The notes under the pieces are model-generated. The model did not search any database, was not told where the DNA came from, and saw only the letters and a program-made list of their open reading frames with translations. A stretch of DNA of 64,000 bases from Marinobacter oulmenensis (GTDB lineage Bacteria; Pseudomonadota; Gammaproteobacteria; Pseudomonadales; Oleiphilaceae): NCBI RefSeq assembly GCF_014201735.1, contig NZ_JACHFE010000001.1, positions 620,001 through 684,000 of the forward strand, in the 5' to 3' direction. A program made the position numbers and the translations under genes. Positions 47,627-55,956 of the stretch are shown here, piece after piece (positions within the stretch are counted from its first letter, which is position 1; each line of letters begins with the position of its first letter).

Positions 47627-47654
47627 TTGGCGGAGGGCGCCGGCCCTCCGCCAA
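47627..47654. terminator. Terminator after the RTX gene
   Basis: TTGGCGGAGGG and CCCTCCGCCAA form a perfect 11-base stem with a 6-base loop, 8 bases after the RTX stop, followed by CTTTA. It should separate the secretion locus from trhO. Confidence 0.8.
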
Positions 47655-47786
47655 CTTTAATCTTCCCGTAAGCTTCTGCGCCCTTCCCGCATTTCAATAA
47701 TCGCTACGCTTGGTTAGACTCCCCCTCCTTTGGAAATCTCAAGACCATGCTCCGGATTTACGGTCCGGCCCGCAGGAGAAAAGACG

Positions 47787-48794
47787 ATGAGCAATAACGT
47801 GGTGGTCTGCGCACTGTACAAGTTCGCGGTCCTGAACGACTACAAACAGCTTCGCCAGCCTCTGCTGAACCTGATGCTGGAAAACGACGTACACGGCACC
47901 CTGTTGCTGGCGCGCGAAGGCATCAACGGCACTATCGCCGGCAGCCGCGACGGTATTGATGCCGTCAAGGCATGGATTGCCAGCGATGAGCGCTTTGATG
48001 GCATCGACTACAAGGAGTCCTTCGTCGATATTCAGCCGTTCAAACGCACGAAGGTGAAGTTGAAAAAAGAGATTGTCACCATGGGCGTGGAGGGCATCGA
48101 TCCCAAGCGTGTGGTCGGCACCTATGTGGACCCGAAAGAGTGGAACGACCTGATTTCAGACCCCGAGGTCCTGCTGGTCGATACGCGCAACCAGTATGAG
48201 GTGGAAATCGGCACCTTTCGCAATGCCGTTAATCCGTCCACCGACACTTTCCGGGAGTTCCCCGAGTACGTGAAGGAAAACCTGGACCCTCAGAAGCACA
48301 AGAAAGTTGCCATGTTCTGTACCGGCGGCATTCGCTGCGAGAAGTCCACGGCCTACCTGAAGGAGCAGGGCTTTGATGAGGTCTATCACCTCAAGGGTGG
48401 CATTCTGAAGTATCTGGAGGAAGTGCCTGAGGAACAGAGTCTGTGGCAGGGCGAATGCTTTGTCTTTGATGACCGGGTGACAGTTAACCATGGCCTGGAG
48501 CGGGGCGACTATGACCAGTGCCACGCCTGCCGCCGGCCGATCACGGAAGCGGACAAGCAGCGCCCCGAGTACGAGCAGGGTGTCAGTTGCCACCAGTGCA
48601 TTGACTCACTGACCGAGGAGCAGAAGGCGCGGTTCCGCGAGCGTGAGCATCAGATGCGGCTGGCCCGGGCCCGTGGGGAAGCCCACGTGGGTGGTGAGGT
48701 TGCCCGGGTGATAGCCGAGCGCAAGGCGCTGAAAAAAGAGGAACGAAAGCGTCAGGCGCTGAATAGCCAGGCGGGAGAAATGGCCGAATCCTGA
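47787..48794 (+). CDS. trhO: tRNA uridine(34) hydroxylase TrhO (rhodanese-like, UPF0176)
   Basis: A 335-residue rhodanese-domain protein that forms 5-hydroxyuridine at tRNA position 34 under oxygen (YceA in E. coli). An N-terminal UPF0176 domain (about 1-100) precedes the rhodanese domain, whose active loop CTGGIRC contains Cys178 and Cys184. A C-terminal Cys-rich part (CHACRRP, CHQCID) may bind zinc, and the tail is basic. ATG 47787 follows GGAG by eight bases; the longer frame to 47730 is not supported. Confidence 0.93.
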   Translation: MSNNVVVCALYKFAVLNDYKQLRQPLLNLMLENDVHGTLLLAREGINGTIAGSRDGIDAVKAWIASDERFDGIDYKESFVDIQPFKRTKVKLKKEIVTMGVEGIDPKRVVGTYVDPKEWNDLISDPEVLLVDTRNQYEVEIGTFRNAVNPSTDTFREFPEYVKENLDPQKHKKVAMFCTGGIRCEKSTAYLKEQGFDEVYHLKGGILKYLEEVPEEQSLWQGECFVFDDRVTVNHGLERGDYDQCHACRRPITEADKQRPEYEQGVSCHQCIDSLTEEQKARFREREHQMRLARARGEAHVGGEVARVIAERKALKKEERKRQALNSQAGEMAES

Positions 48795-48819
48795 ACCGTC
48801 AATCCAACGGAGAAACTGC

Positions 48820-49551
48820 ATGAAGTTGAGTCACGCTGTCGCCACCGCCGCTATCCTGATGGCGCCTCTTGCCTACGGGCAGGAGGCGGACAACTGGGAG
48901 GGCGAGACGGAACTGGGTGTGCTGGTCACCTCCGGCAACACCAAGGAAACCAATGCCAAGGGGCGTGTGGCTGTACTTCATGAGGTGGAAACCTGGCGCA
49001 ACAACGGCGAGTTGCGAGCCAATTACTCCGAAACCGATGACGAAACCACGGCGGAAAAGTATCAGGGGTCCCTGGAGACCAACTACAAGTTTGCGAAGAA
49101 ACATTACTGGTTTCTTCGCGGGGCGTACCAGGATGACCGCTTCTCCGGCTACGATTTCGAGTCGTCACTGACCACCGGTTATGGCCAGCGGGTCTGGACG
49201 GCCGGTGAGCAGTCCTTCCTGGACCTGTCAGCGGGTGCCGGTTATCGCTACAACAAGCTGGAAGAGGCTACCGGGCAGGACGAGGACACGGAAAAGGAAG
49301 CCATTGCCCGTTTTGCCGGTCATCTGGATTACGAGGTTTCCGATACCGCGTTGTTCCGTCAGAAGCTGAGTACCGAGATCGGGCTGGACGACAACAACAC
49401 GATTACCGAATCGGAAACCTCGCTTCAGGCCACCGTGGCGGGCGACCTGTCCATGAAAGTGGCGTTCCGGGTCGAGCACCAGTCCCGCCCTCCGGAAGGG
49501 GCTGAAAACACCGACACCGAAACGTCCCTGTCACTGCTCTACGGTTTCTAG
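48820..49551 (+). CDS. DUF481 (YdiY-like) outer membrane protein
   Basis: A 243-residue secreted beta-barrel protein of the DUF481 family. The signal peptide is MKLSHAVATAAILMAPLAYG. ELGVLVTSGNTKETNAKGRV and LSAGAGYRYNKLEEATGQDE are family features, and the protein ends with Phe (LLYGF) as barrel proteins do. In E. coli YdiY is acid-inducible; the role is otherwise unknown. GGAG is eight bases before the ATG, and the gene follows trhO by 25 bases. Confidence 0.9.
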   Translation: MKLSHAVATAAILMAPLAYGQEADNWEGETELGVLVTSGNTKETNAKGRVAVLHEVETWRNNGELRANYSETDDETTAEKYQGSLETNYKFAKKHYWFLRGAYQDDRFSGYDFESSLTTGYGQRVWTAGEQSFLDLSAGAGYRYNKLEEATGQDEDTEKEAIARFAGHLDYEVSDTALFRQKLSTEIGLDDNNTITESETSLQATVAGDLSMKVAFRVEHQSRPPEGAENTDTETSLSLLYGF

Positions 49552-50495
49552 ACCGAGTTTCTGAGCCCCAGTTCGTCCGGGTAGGGGGTCAGGTATTTCT
49601 GGCTGGTCAGATAGTCTGCCGGTTCCTTGCGCTGGGCCAGGCGCAGTAGCGTCATCGGCACCACCAGCGGGACCTCTCCCCGGCGGTAGGCCTCTATCTG
49701 CTCCAGCAACACCGACTTTTCCTCTGTGGACATACTGTCTTTCAGATAGCCCAGCAGGTGTTGCATGGCATTAACGTGGGAACCCCGGCTTACCCGCTGG
49801 CTCATGGCTTCCATGAACAGGTGAATGTACCGGTCCGCGATCTGTTCCAGAGGTTCGGACTTCAGGTCAGCCAGAAGCGGCCCGAGCTGGCGGTAGATCT
49901 TCTCGCCGTGTGCCATCAGAGTGAACTTGTGGCGGGTATGGAATTCGATCAGTGCCTGCTTGCTCAGGTTCTCGCCCGCGACATTCTGCAGCCAGTCGTC
50001 GTAGGCGAACACCCGTTCAATGAAGTTCTCCCGGAGCATATCGTCGTTCAGCCGGCCTTCTTCTTCCACCGGCATTAACGGATAGGCTTCCATCAGCGCT
50101 TCGGCAAACAGGCCCACGCCTGAGCTGTCGATGTGGTTGCCCTTTTCCGTGTACAGCTTGACCCGCTCCATGCCACAGGTCGGGGACTTTTTCATCAGGA
50201 TGTAGCCGCGAAGGTCGCCCAGGGTTGGCAGCACTTCGTCGATGAATCCACGCATCTCGTCGGTGTGATCGGCATCGCCGGAGGTTTCGATCAGACGCAC
50301 GCCGTCGGGGAACTTGCGCAGATGGATGGTGGGGCGGGGTACCCCCAGTCCTGCTTCCAGTTCCGGGCAGATCGGACGGAAATCGAAGTGTTTGGCCAGC
50401 ACTTGCGTGCAGTAGCGTGAATGTTTATGGCCACCGTCGTGGCGTACTTCCTTGCCCAGCAAACAGGTGCTGATGCCAACAGGGATACCGGTCAC
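49548..50495 (-). CDS. DUF523/DUF1722 protein (YbgA-like)
   Basis: A 315-residue two-domain protein. DUF523 (about 1-150) shows PVGISTCLLGKEVRHDGGHK and KSPTCGMERVK, with conserved Cys residues that could hold a metal or cluster. DUF1722 (about 190-305) shows FTLMAHGEKIYRQLG. The function is not established; homologues neighbour photolyase genes, and a role in DNA repair or tRNA thiolation has been suggested. GTG 50495 has GGAG six bases upstream. The stop overlaps the convergent DUF481 stop by 4 bases. Confidence 0.88.
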   Translation of the reverse strand: MTGIPVGISTCLLGKEVRHDGGHKHSRYCTQVLAKHFDFRPICPELEAGLGVPRPTIHLRKFPDGVRLIETSGDADHTDEMRGFIDEVLPTLGDLRGYILMKKSPTCGMERVKLYTEKGNHIDSSGVGLFAEALMEAYPLMPVEEEGRLNDDMLRENFIERVFAYDDWLQNVAGENLSKQALIEFHTRHKFTLMAHGEKIYRQLGPLLADLKSEPLEQIADRYIHLFMEAMSQRVSRGSHVNAMQHLLGYLKDSMSTEEKSVLLEQIEAYRRGEVPLVVPMTLLRLAQRKEPADYLTSQKYLTPYPDELGLRNSV

Positions 50496-50531
50496 AGCGT
50501 TCTCCAGCCTAACGAAACGGTCTCGTGATCA

Positions 50532-50641
50532 GGGAAGGGGCGGGTATACTTTCCAAAAATTTTGAAGGCCATGGATGGCCTGAAATAAGCGCACAGGGAT
50601 GTGCTTGTAGCGGTTTTTGGAAAGTATACCCGCCCCTTCCC
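50532..50641 (+). repeat. Dispersed hairpin repeat, copy D
   Basis: Perfect 28-base inverted arms (50532-50559 and 50614-50641) enclose exactly 54 nt. The core has AGGCC-atggat-GGCCT (50567-50580 region) and GCACA-ggga-TGTGC (50591-50604), followed by TTGTAGCGG. Arms contain GGTATACTTTCC and are unrelated to those of A, B and C. It lies between two minus-strand genes, antisense to them, so its RNA form in their mRNA would be the complement. Confidence 0.88.
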
Positions 50642-50676
50642 GTCTTTACTGATTACGCAGTTTCAGTGTAAACCGA

Positions 50677-52932
50677 TCAATCCGAACGCCCCAAATCTCG
50701 CGTATGCCTGGTCTGCGAGCGCTTCTGGTAAGCCGCCAGGGTGGTGGCATAAATGGTCCGGACATCCCGGGCGAACTGGGCCACGGAATAGTCAGCCGCG
50801 AAGGCTCTGGCCTTGTCGGACAGGGTCTTGCGGAGTTCGTCGTCCTCCAGAAGCTGCTGGGCCCGGGCCTGCCACTGGGTCTGGTTTTCCGGGGTCTTGT
50901 AGCCGTTGTGACCGTCGCGGACGACATCTTCAATGCCGCTGGAACGCACGGCCACCACCGGCAGACCGGCAGACATGGCTTCGAGAATCACCATGCCCTG
51001 GGTTTCCGACTTGGAGGCGAACAGGAAGGCATCGCCCAGGCTGTACCAGAGGGCCATCTCGTCCGGTTTGATGGCGCCGACAAGCTGGAAATGCCCGGTC
51101 AGATTGAGGTCCTCGATTTTTTTCTGCAGACGCTCATGCTGGTGGCCTTCACCAATCATCAGGAAGCGGAAGGGAACATCAGTCTCCCGGCGCAACCGGT
51201 CAATGGCCTCAATCATGAAATCGATGTTCTTCTCGTTGGACAGCCGCGAGACGCTGACAAAGACCTTCTCGTCCGTCAGGCCCAGTTCTGTGCGCAGGGC
51301 CTCCACCTGGTCTGTCGCCACACTCTGGAAACGCTCGAACTCAATGCCGGTCGGCTGGACGAACGTCGGTGTGGTGACTCCGATCATGCGCAGATATTCC
51401 TCGGTGGAGTAGGTCGGCACGATCACGCTGTCACAACGGTTGGCAAAGCGCTTGATCAGCGCATGGGAGATCAGGTTACGGAACAGCATGCCCGGCAGCG
51501 GGACAAAGTGTGCGTAGTGCTCCAGGCGCGTGTGATAGGTGTATACCGCCGGCACTTTCAGCCGCCGTGCCATGAACAGCCCCAGGCTGCCCAGCCAGAA
51601 CGGGTGGTGCAGATGGATGATGTCGGGAACAAAGGCACGGACCCGTTTGCGGATGCGGCCCAGGAAAATATTGGCCAGACGGAACTCGCGTTTCTCGCCC
51701 ATCGCCAGCAGCGAGGGCACCCGAAGGACGTTGTCCTCCTGTTCGGGCTGATCCTTGTAGCGCGGTGCCACCACCAGAATCCGGTCGCCCAGGCTGCGTA
51801 GTCCCCGGCGCAGGCGCTCGATGGAAATGGGCACGCCGCCAATGAAGGGCAGATAATTGTTGGTGAACATGGCGACCCGCAGTGGCTTCTCGAGCCACGG
51901 GGTCGGGTCCAGGTCGTAGTCGGGGTAGTAGTTCCGACCGATGAAAATGATCTGGTAAAGCTTGATGGTGATGGCAACGAACACCGCCACCAGCAGGATG
52001 AAATTGAGAAAGCCGGTGTAGAACAGCGAATAGACGAAGAACCAGAGCCCCTCAAGGCGTTTCCAGACCGGATGCTGGCCAATGTCCATTCGATGCAACT
52101 GGTGCTGTACCTCGCCATCCGGTGACACGCTCACTTCAACGTAATGGTAGAAGCTGTTCTCGGTGTTGAGGACCAGACCACCGGCGCCACCGGTGGTGAT
52201 GTATTGAGTGCCGTCCACCGCCTGCTCGTCGTAGGTGGCCAGGTTGGCGGAAAACACCATGTCGATATCGTAGCTGCGGGCCACATTCATCAGCGCGGTA
52301 CGGAAGGCCTCGGGCTGGAGGTAATCGTCCTCGCTGGCAAACAGGGTAGGGTTGTCTGGCTGCATCACCGGATGGCCAACGAACAGGATGCGGGCATTGC
52401 TGGTGTCCTGGTTGAGCAGGTCTCGCAGCCAGCGTATCTGCCAGCGCCAGGGCGTCTTGCCCGTGCTGTCGAGGAAAATCAGGCGGGTATTACCGGTGCG
52501 GACCGAGAAATAATGGGGCCCCATGTGCTCATAGAACCGGAAGCTGCCAAATTCCTCATACTCGTGCTGGCCGAAGGTGAGCAGGTAGGGGATATCCAGG
52601 CGGCCCAGGGTGCCGTAAAGCGCCCGGTATTTGTCTTCGCCCCCGCCACTGACCGCATTGCCGGCCGACACCAGAAAATCCAGCCCGGCGTTGTTCAGTT
52701 CCGGAATGATGCGCTTTTCAAAAACACCGACCGAGTTGTTGATGTTGCCCACGACCGCAAACCGGACGCCGCTGCCCGGCGGTGTACGTTGATAGATCCG
52801 TTCAACCTGCTCACTGTGGACCGCTTCGAAATCCTGTTTGAAAAAGTTCAGATAGAACTTGTAGGCCACTAGTGACACGGTGATAGCCAGGCACAGGTAG
52901 AACAGGATTTTCAGGGGATTGCGGTGTGTCAT
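50677..52932 (-). CDS. Fusion: degenerate metallophosphoesterase domain plus GT4 glycosyltransferase
   Basis: A 751-residue membrane protein. A signal-anchor helix lies at about 8-28. A calcineurin-like phosphoesterase fold covers about 55-280. Its metal motifs look altered: VVGNINNS where GDxH is expected, SAGNAVSGG for GDxxD, and GQHEYE for GNHE. A second transmembrane helix sits at about 300-325. A GT4-type glycosyltransferase follows from about 350 (VAMFTNNYLPFIGGVPISI), with ESETQGMVILEAMS-type EX7E motif near 640. It probably acts on a lipid or cell-surface glycan. It overlaps the following flippase-like gene by 4 bases and is probably co-transcribed with it. Confidence 0.82.
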   Translation of the reverse strand: MTHRNPLKILFYLCLAITVSLVAYKFYLNFFKQDFEAVHSEQVERIYQRTPPGSGVRFAVVGNINNSVGVFEKRIIPELNNAGLDFLVSAGNAVSGGGEDKYRALYGTLGRLDIPYLLTFGQHEYEEFGSFRFYEHMGPHYFSVRTGNTRLIFLDSTGKTPWRWQIRWLRDLLNQDTSNARILFVGHPVMQPDNPTLFASEDDYLQPEAFRTALMNVARSYDIDMVFSANLATYDEQAVDGTQYITTGGAGGLVLNTENSFYHYVEVSVSPDGEVQHQLHRMDIGQHPVWKRLEGLWFFVYSLFYTGFLNFILLVAVFVAITIKLYQIIFIGRNYYPDYDLDPTPWLEKPLRVAMFTNNYLPFIGGVPISIERLRRGLRSLGDRILVVAPRYKDQPEQEDNVLRVPSLLAMGEKREFRLANIFLGRIRKRVRAFVPDIIHLHHPFWLGSLGLFMARRLKVPAVYTYHTRLEHYAHFVPLPGMLFRNLISHALIKRFANRCDSVIVPTYSTEEYLRMIGVTTPTFVQPTGIEFERFQSVATDQVEALRTELGLTDEKVFVSVSRLSNEKNIDFMIEAIDRLRRETDVPFRFLMIGEGHQHERLQKKIEDLNLTGHFQLVGAIKPDEMALWYSLGDAFLFASKSETQGMVILEAMSAGLPVVAVRSSGIEDVVRDGHNGYKTPENQTQWQARAQQLLEDDELRKTLSDKARAFAADYSVAQFARDVRTIYATTLAAYQKRSQTRHTRDLGRSD

Positions 52933-53987
52933 TCAGGCCTCCGGTGCGTTTTGATCAGTTCCCTCTGCATGACGACAAGCCCGATGATCATGCCGATATA
53001 GATGGTCAGGAAGCGCCAGGCGACGGTCACCAGCACCAGGTGATTGCCGGACAGGATGTCGCGGAAGAAACTGCCAAACACACCCTCGGAAATGCCCGAG
53101 GCACCGGGGGTGGGCGAGAAATACATGATGAAAGTGGTCACGACCAGCAGGCCCAGGGCGACCAGGTAGTTCACGTCATACCCCAGCGCGTGGATCAGCA
53201 GCGCCGGAAAACTGAACAGACTGAGCAGGAACACCATGGTGAACAGCACGGACAGCACCACGAACCGTCGCTCGCCCCGCAGGTAGTCGCCAAAACTCTG
53301 GGCGAACCTCAGCATTTCCCGCCGGAGTTTGAACTGCCAGCGATCATGGCGACGGTGGCCGATAAGGTGGAACTTCCTGATGCCGGCCACCAGAGCGCTC
53401 AGCGGCACGATCATCCAGCGGGTCCGGAACAGCAGTACGCCAAAGAACCCCAGATACAGCGTGACAAACACCGACAGTGCCGTGGCCACCCCGGATGACC
53501 AGGCCTGTCCGTCCAGAGCCGGCAGGGTAAACAGGAAAACCGGGGTCAGGGAAAAGATAAAAATGACCGCCAGCACCGTACGAATGGTGGTGGCCGCCGT
53601 GGCCCGGGCAATGGGCACACCTTCCCGGGTCAGATACCAGATCTGGGCAAAACCACCGCCGGTGGCCATGGGGGTGATGTTGGAAAAGAACAGGTTGATG
53701 AACACCAGCCGGAACACTTTTCGAAGTGACATCCGGTGGCCCAGTGCCCGCAGGGTGTAATACAGACGCAATCCGTCGGCGATGAAATAGACGCAGAGTA
53801 ACAGTCCGGCCAACAACAGGAAGCCGGGATCCAGCAGGCGGTCATCGAACCGGAAACTGCGGTCGGCGAAGCGGTCGTAGACGGCGTAGAGACCGGCCCC
53901 GGTCATGGCCAGAAAGACAAGACTGAACAGGGCCAGTCGTTTCCCGGACGTCCGTTTCTGGTAATCGCGATCGGTGCTGTCAGTCAT
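52929..53987 (-). CDS. Lysylphosphatidylglycerol synthetase-like / UPF0104 membrane protein
   Basis: About 352 residues with six to eight transmembrane helices. The family signatures NLFFSNITPMATGGGFAQIW (N-terminal third) and YFSPTPGASGISEGVFGSFF (C-terminal third) are clear. UPF0104 proteins are thought to flip or synthesise membrane lipids; no catalytic domain is present here. The start at MTDSTDRDYQK is preferred over the longer frame to 54146, which runs into the gloA promoter. It is the first gene of a pair with the phosphoesterase/glycosyltransferase fusion, so both may serve a glycolipid pathway. Confidence 0.86.
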   Translation of the reverse strand: MTDSTDRDYQKRTSGKRLALFSLVFLAMTGAGLYAVYDRFADRSFRFDDRLLDPGFLLLAGLLLCVYFIADGLRLYYTLRALGHRMSLRKVFRLVFINLFFSNITPMATGGGFAQIWYLTREGVPIARATAATTIRTVLAVIFIFSLTPVFLFTLPALDGQAWSSGVATALSVFVTLYLGFFGVLLFRTRWMIVPLSALVAGIRKFHLIGHRRHDRWQFKLRREMLRFAQSFGDYLRGERRFVVLSVLFTMVFLLSLFSFPALLIHALGYDVNYLVALGLLVVTTFIMYFSPTPGASGISEGVFGSFFRDILSGNHLVLVTVAWRFLTIYIGMIIGLVVMQRELIKTHRRPE

Positions 53988-54138
53988 TGTCTGTCCGTTG
54001 ATTGAAGGCAGGCAGTTTACCCTTTGTGGTGTGGTGCTTGTCCAGTTAACGCGGTGCCAGACGATGCCGACCTTGAAATATGGGCAAAGGGCCCGCAAGA
54101 CTAGAGGTTGAATCCCCGAAAAGACAAGGTAAACCGAC

Positions 54139-54687
54139 ATGCCCAAGCACTTTGAACAGGCACCGGGTCTTTACGACGGTCCGGTTACCGAGACCGAAGG
54201 ATACGTGTTCAACCAGACCATGATGCGCATCAAAGAGCCCGAGCGCTCCATGGATTTCTACACCCGGGTGATGGGAATGCACCTGCTGCGCAAGCTGGAC
54301 TTCCCGGAGATGAAGTTCACCCTGTATTTCCTGGGCTACCTGGACGACCGGCAGTTGCAGTCCGTACCGGGCGACGACGCTCACCGCACCACCTACACCT
54401 TTGGCCGCGAAGCCGTGCTGGAGCTGACCCACAACTGGGGCACCGAAGACCAGGAGGACTTCAGTTACCACAATGGTAACGACGAGCCCCAGGGATTTGG
54501 CCACATCGGCATTGCTGTACCTGATGTGTATGCCGCCTGCGAGCGTTTTGAGAAACTGGATGTGGAATTCGTCAAGAAGCCGGACGACGGCAAGATGAAA
54601 GGCCTGGCCTTTATCAAGGACCCGGACGGCTACTGGATTGAAATCCTGCAGCCGGACATGCTGGAGAAACAGCGCAAGGAAGACTGA
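54139..54687 (+). CDS. gloA: Glyoxalase I (lactoylglutathione lyase)
   Basis: A 182-residue vicinal-oxygen-chelate enzyme that converts the hemithioacetal of methylglyoxal and glutathione to S-lactoylglutathione. [31 protein letters not shown] and [20 protein letters not shown] carry the metal-binding Gln, Glu, His pattern. WIEILQP ends the domain. The length is the Zn-type (about 180), longer than the E. coli Ni enzyme. Confidence 0.94.
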   Translation: MPKHFEQAPGLYDGPVTETEGYVFNQTMMRIKEPERSMDFYTRVMGMHLLRKLDFPEMKFTLYFLGYLDDRQLQSVPGDDAHRTTYTFGREAVLELTHNWGTEDQEDFSYHNGNDEPQGFGHIGIAVPDVYAACERFEKLDVEFVKKPDDGKMKGLAFIKDPDGYWIEILQPDMLEKQRKED

Positions 54688-54724
54688 CGGGGGGCACAGG
54701 CCACCCCCGCCAGGCGCCCCGGCG

Positions 54725-55672
54725 TCAGCCTTTCGCGCTGGCGTTCCGGGGCTGGCCGTAAAGGGAAGCCACGATCACCGCGACCGTCAGAATCAGTGCC
54801 CCGCTGATTCCCACCACGCCAAGAACCTCGCCCAGAATGATCCACGCCAGAATGGCCACAAACAGCGGCTCGAGCGTCACGATGATGCTCGACAGTGTGG
54901 CGGGTGTGGTTTTCATGCCGGTAAAGAACATCAGGTAGCCGATGCACGTGGGCACCACCCCGATGTAGATGATCATCAGCCAGTGCCCGAAACCAAGGCT
55001 GCCCAGCCCTTCAAATCCGCCGGTCAGATAGACCACCGGCAGCAGGATCAGTGCCGCTGTGAAAAAACAGATGAACGCGGTGGTGAACACGGGTGTGCCA
55101 GCAGAGTTGTACCGGCTGGTCAGCGTGAACCCGGTGTAGACGGCGGCGGCCAGCAGTGCCATCAGTATGCCGCCCAGGCGCAGGGTGCCTGCCGTATCCA
55201 TATCACTGGCCACCAGCATGCCGGTGCCCAGTATCGCCGCCAGGGCCGACAGAATCGTCAGCACACCGGGTTTTTCGCCCAGTAAGGGGGCGGCCAGGAT
55301 GGCCACCAGCACCGGCGGCAGGCACAGGGAAATCAGTGTGGCGATGCCGGCACCGGTCATATCCACCGCAAGCAGATAGCTGCCCTGGTAGCCGGCCTGG
55401 AAAAAGCCCAGCGCCGCCAGGGGCAGCAGTGACCGGCTGCTCAACAGGGAAAACAGCGACGTGGCCCTTGTGCCACGCCCTCTGGCCTCAGCGCTGAGGG
55501 CCCGGCGTTCGCGCATCATCAGCACCCAGAAAAACGGCAGGGCCACCAGCAACCGGAGAAAGGCCAGCGCTATGGCCTGCAGGTCCGTGCCGGTAAACAG
55601 GAACTTGGCAACAATGCCGGTTGTGGCCCATAGCAGTGCCGCCAGGGCTATGAGGAGTGCGCCTCGGAGCAT
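54725..55672 (-). CDS. EamA/DMT-family transporter
   Basis: A 315-residue drug/metabolite transporter with ten predicted helices in two EamA halves. The first half starts MLRGALLIALAALLWATTGI; the second repeats it at about 165-300 and ends with TLEPLFVAILAWIILGEVLG, a typical EamA signature. The substrate is unknown. It stands alone between gloA (convergent) and an MCP (divergent). Confidence 0.88.
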   Translation of the reverse strand: MLRGALLIALAALLWATTGIVAKFLFTGTDLQAIALAFLRLLVALPFFWVLMMRERRALSAEARGRGTRATSLFSLLSSRSLLPLAALGFFQAGYQGSYLLAVDMTGAGIATLISLCLPPVLVAILAAPLLGEKPGVLTILSALAAILGTGMLVASDMDTAGTLRLGGILMALLAAAVYTGFTLTSRYNSAGTPVFTTAFICFFTAALILLPVVYLTGGFEGLGSLGFGHWLMIIYIGVVPTCIGYLMFFTGMKTTPATLSSIIVTLEPLFVAILAWIILGEVLGVVGISGALILTVAVIVASLYGQPRNASAKG

Positions 55673-55956
55673 GAAACGTCCCGGTTTTTGAGTGGACCGT
55701 GAAGATTAACAGCGGCGGGCCCGGGCGTCACCCTCGTGCAATCTTGTTGGGATAAGTAAGGCATGAGGCTTAACGAACCTTTCGCTAAAGAATGTAAAAA
55801 GCAGGCCGATAGTTAGAAATACTAACGACTCCCGTACAGAAACTGATTAATATTCGGTCAGACTGAACGCACGGGAAGGCATATCGGTCCAGGGCTTGAC
55901 TGGAAACCGGCAGGGAAAGGTTCGGTCAGACAGTCGACACATCCAGTAGGTAGACC
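55673..55956 (+). other. MCP leader region
   Basis: A 284-base gap. It holds a small hairpin (GTTAG-aaata-CTAAC, 55812-55826) and an 11-base direct repeat TTCGGTCAGAC at 55853-55863 and 55921-55931. Either could be a regulator site for the MCP gene. No RNA gene was recognised. Confidence 0.4.
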
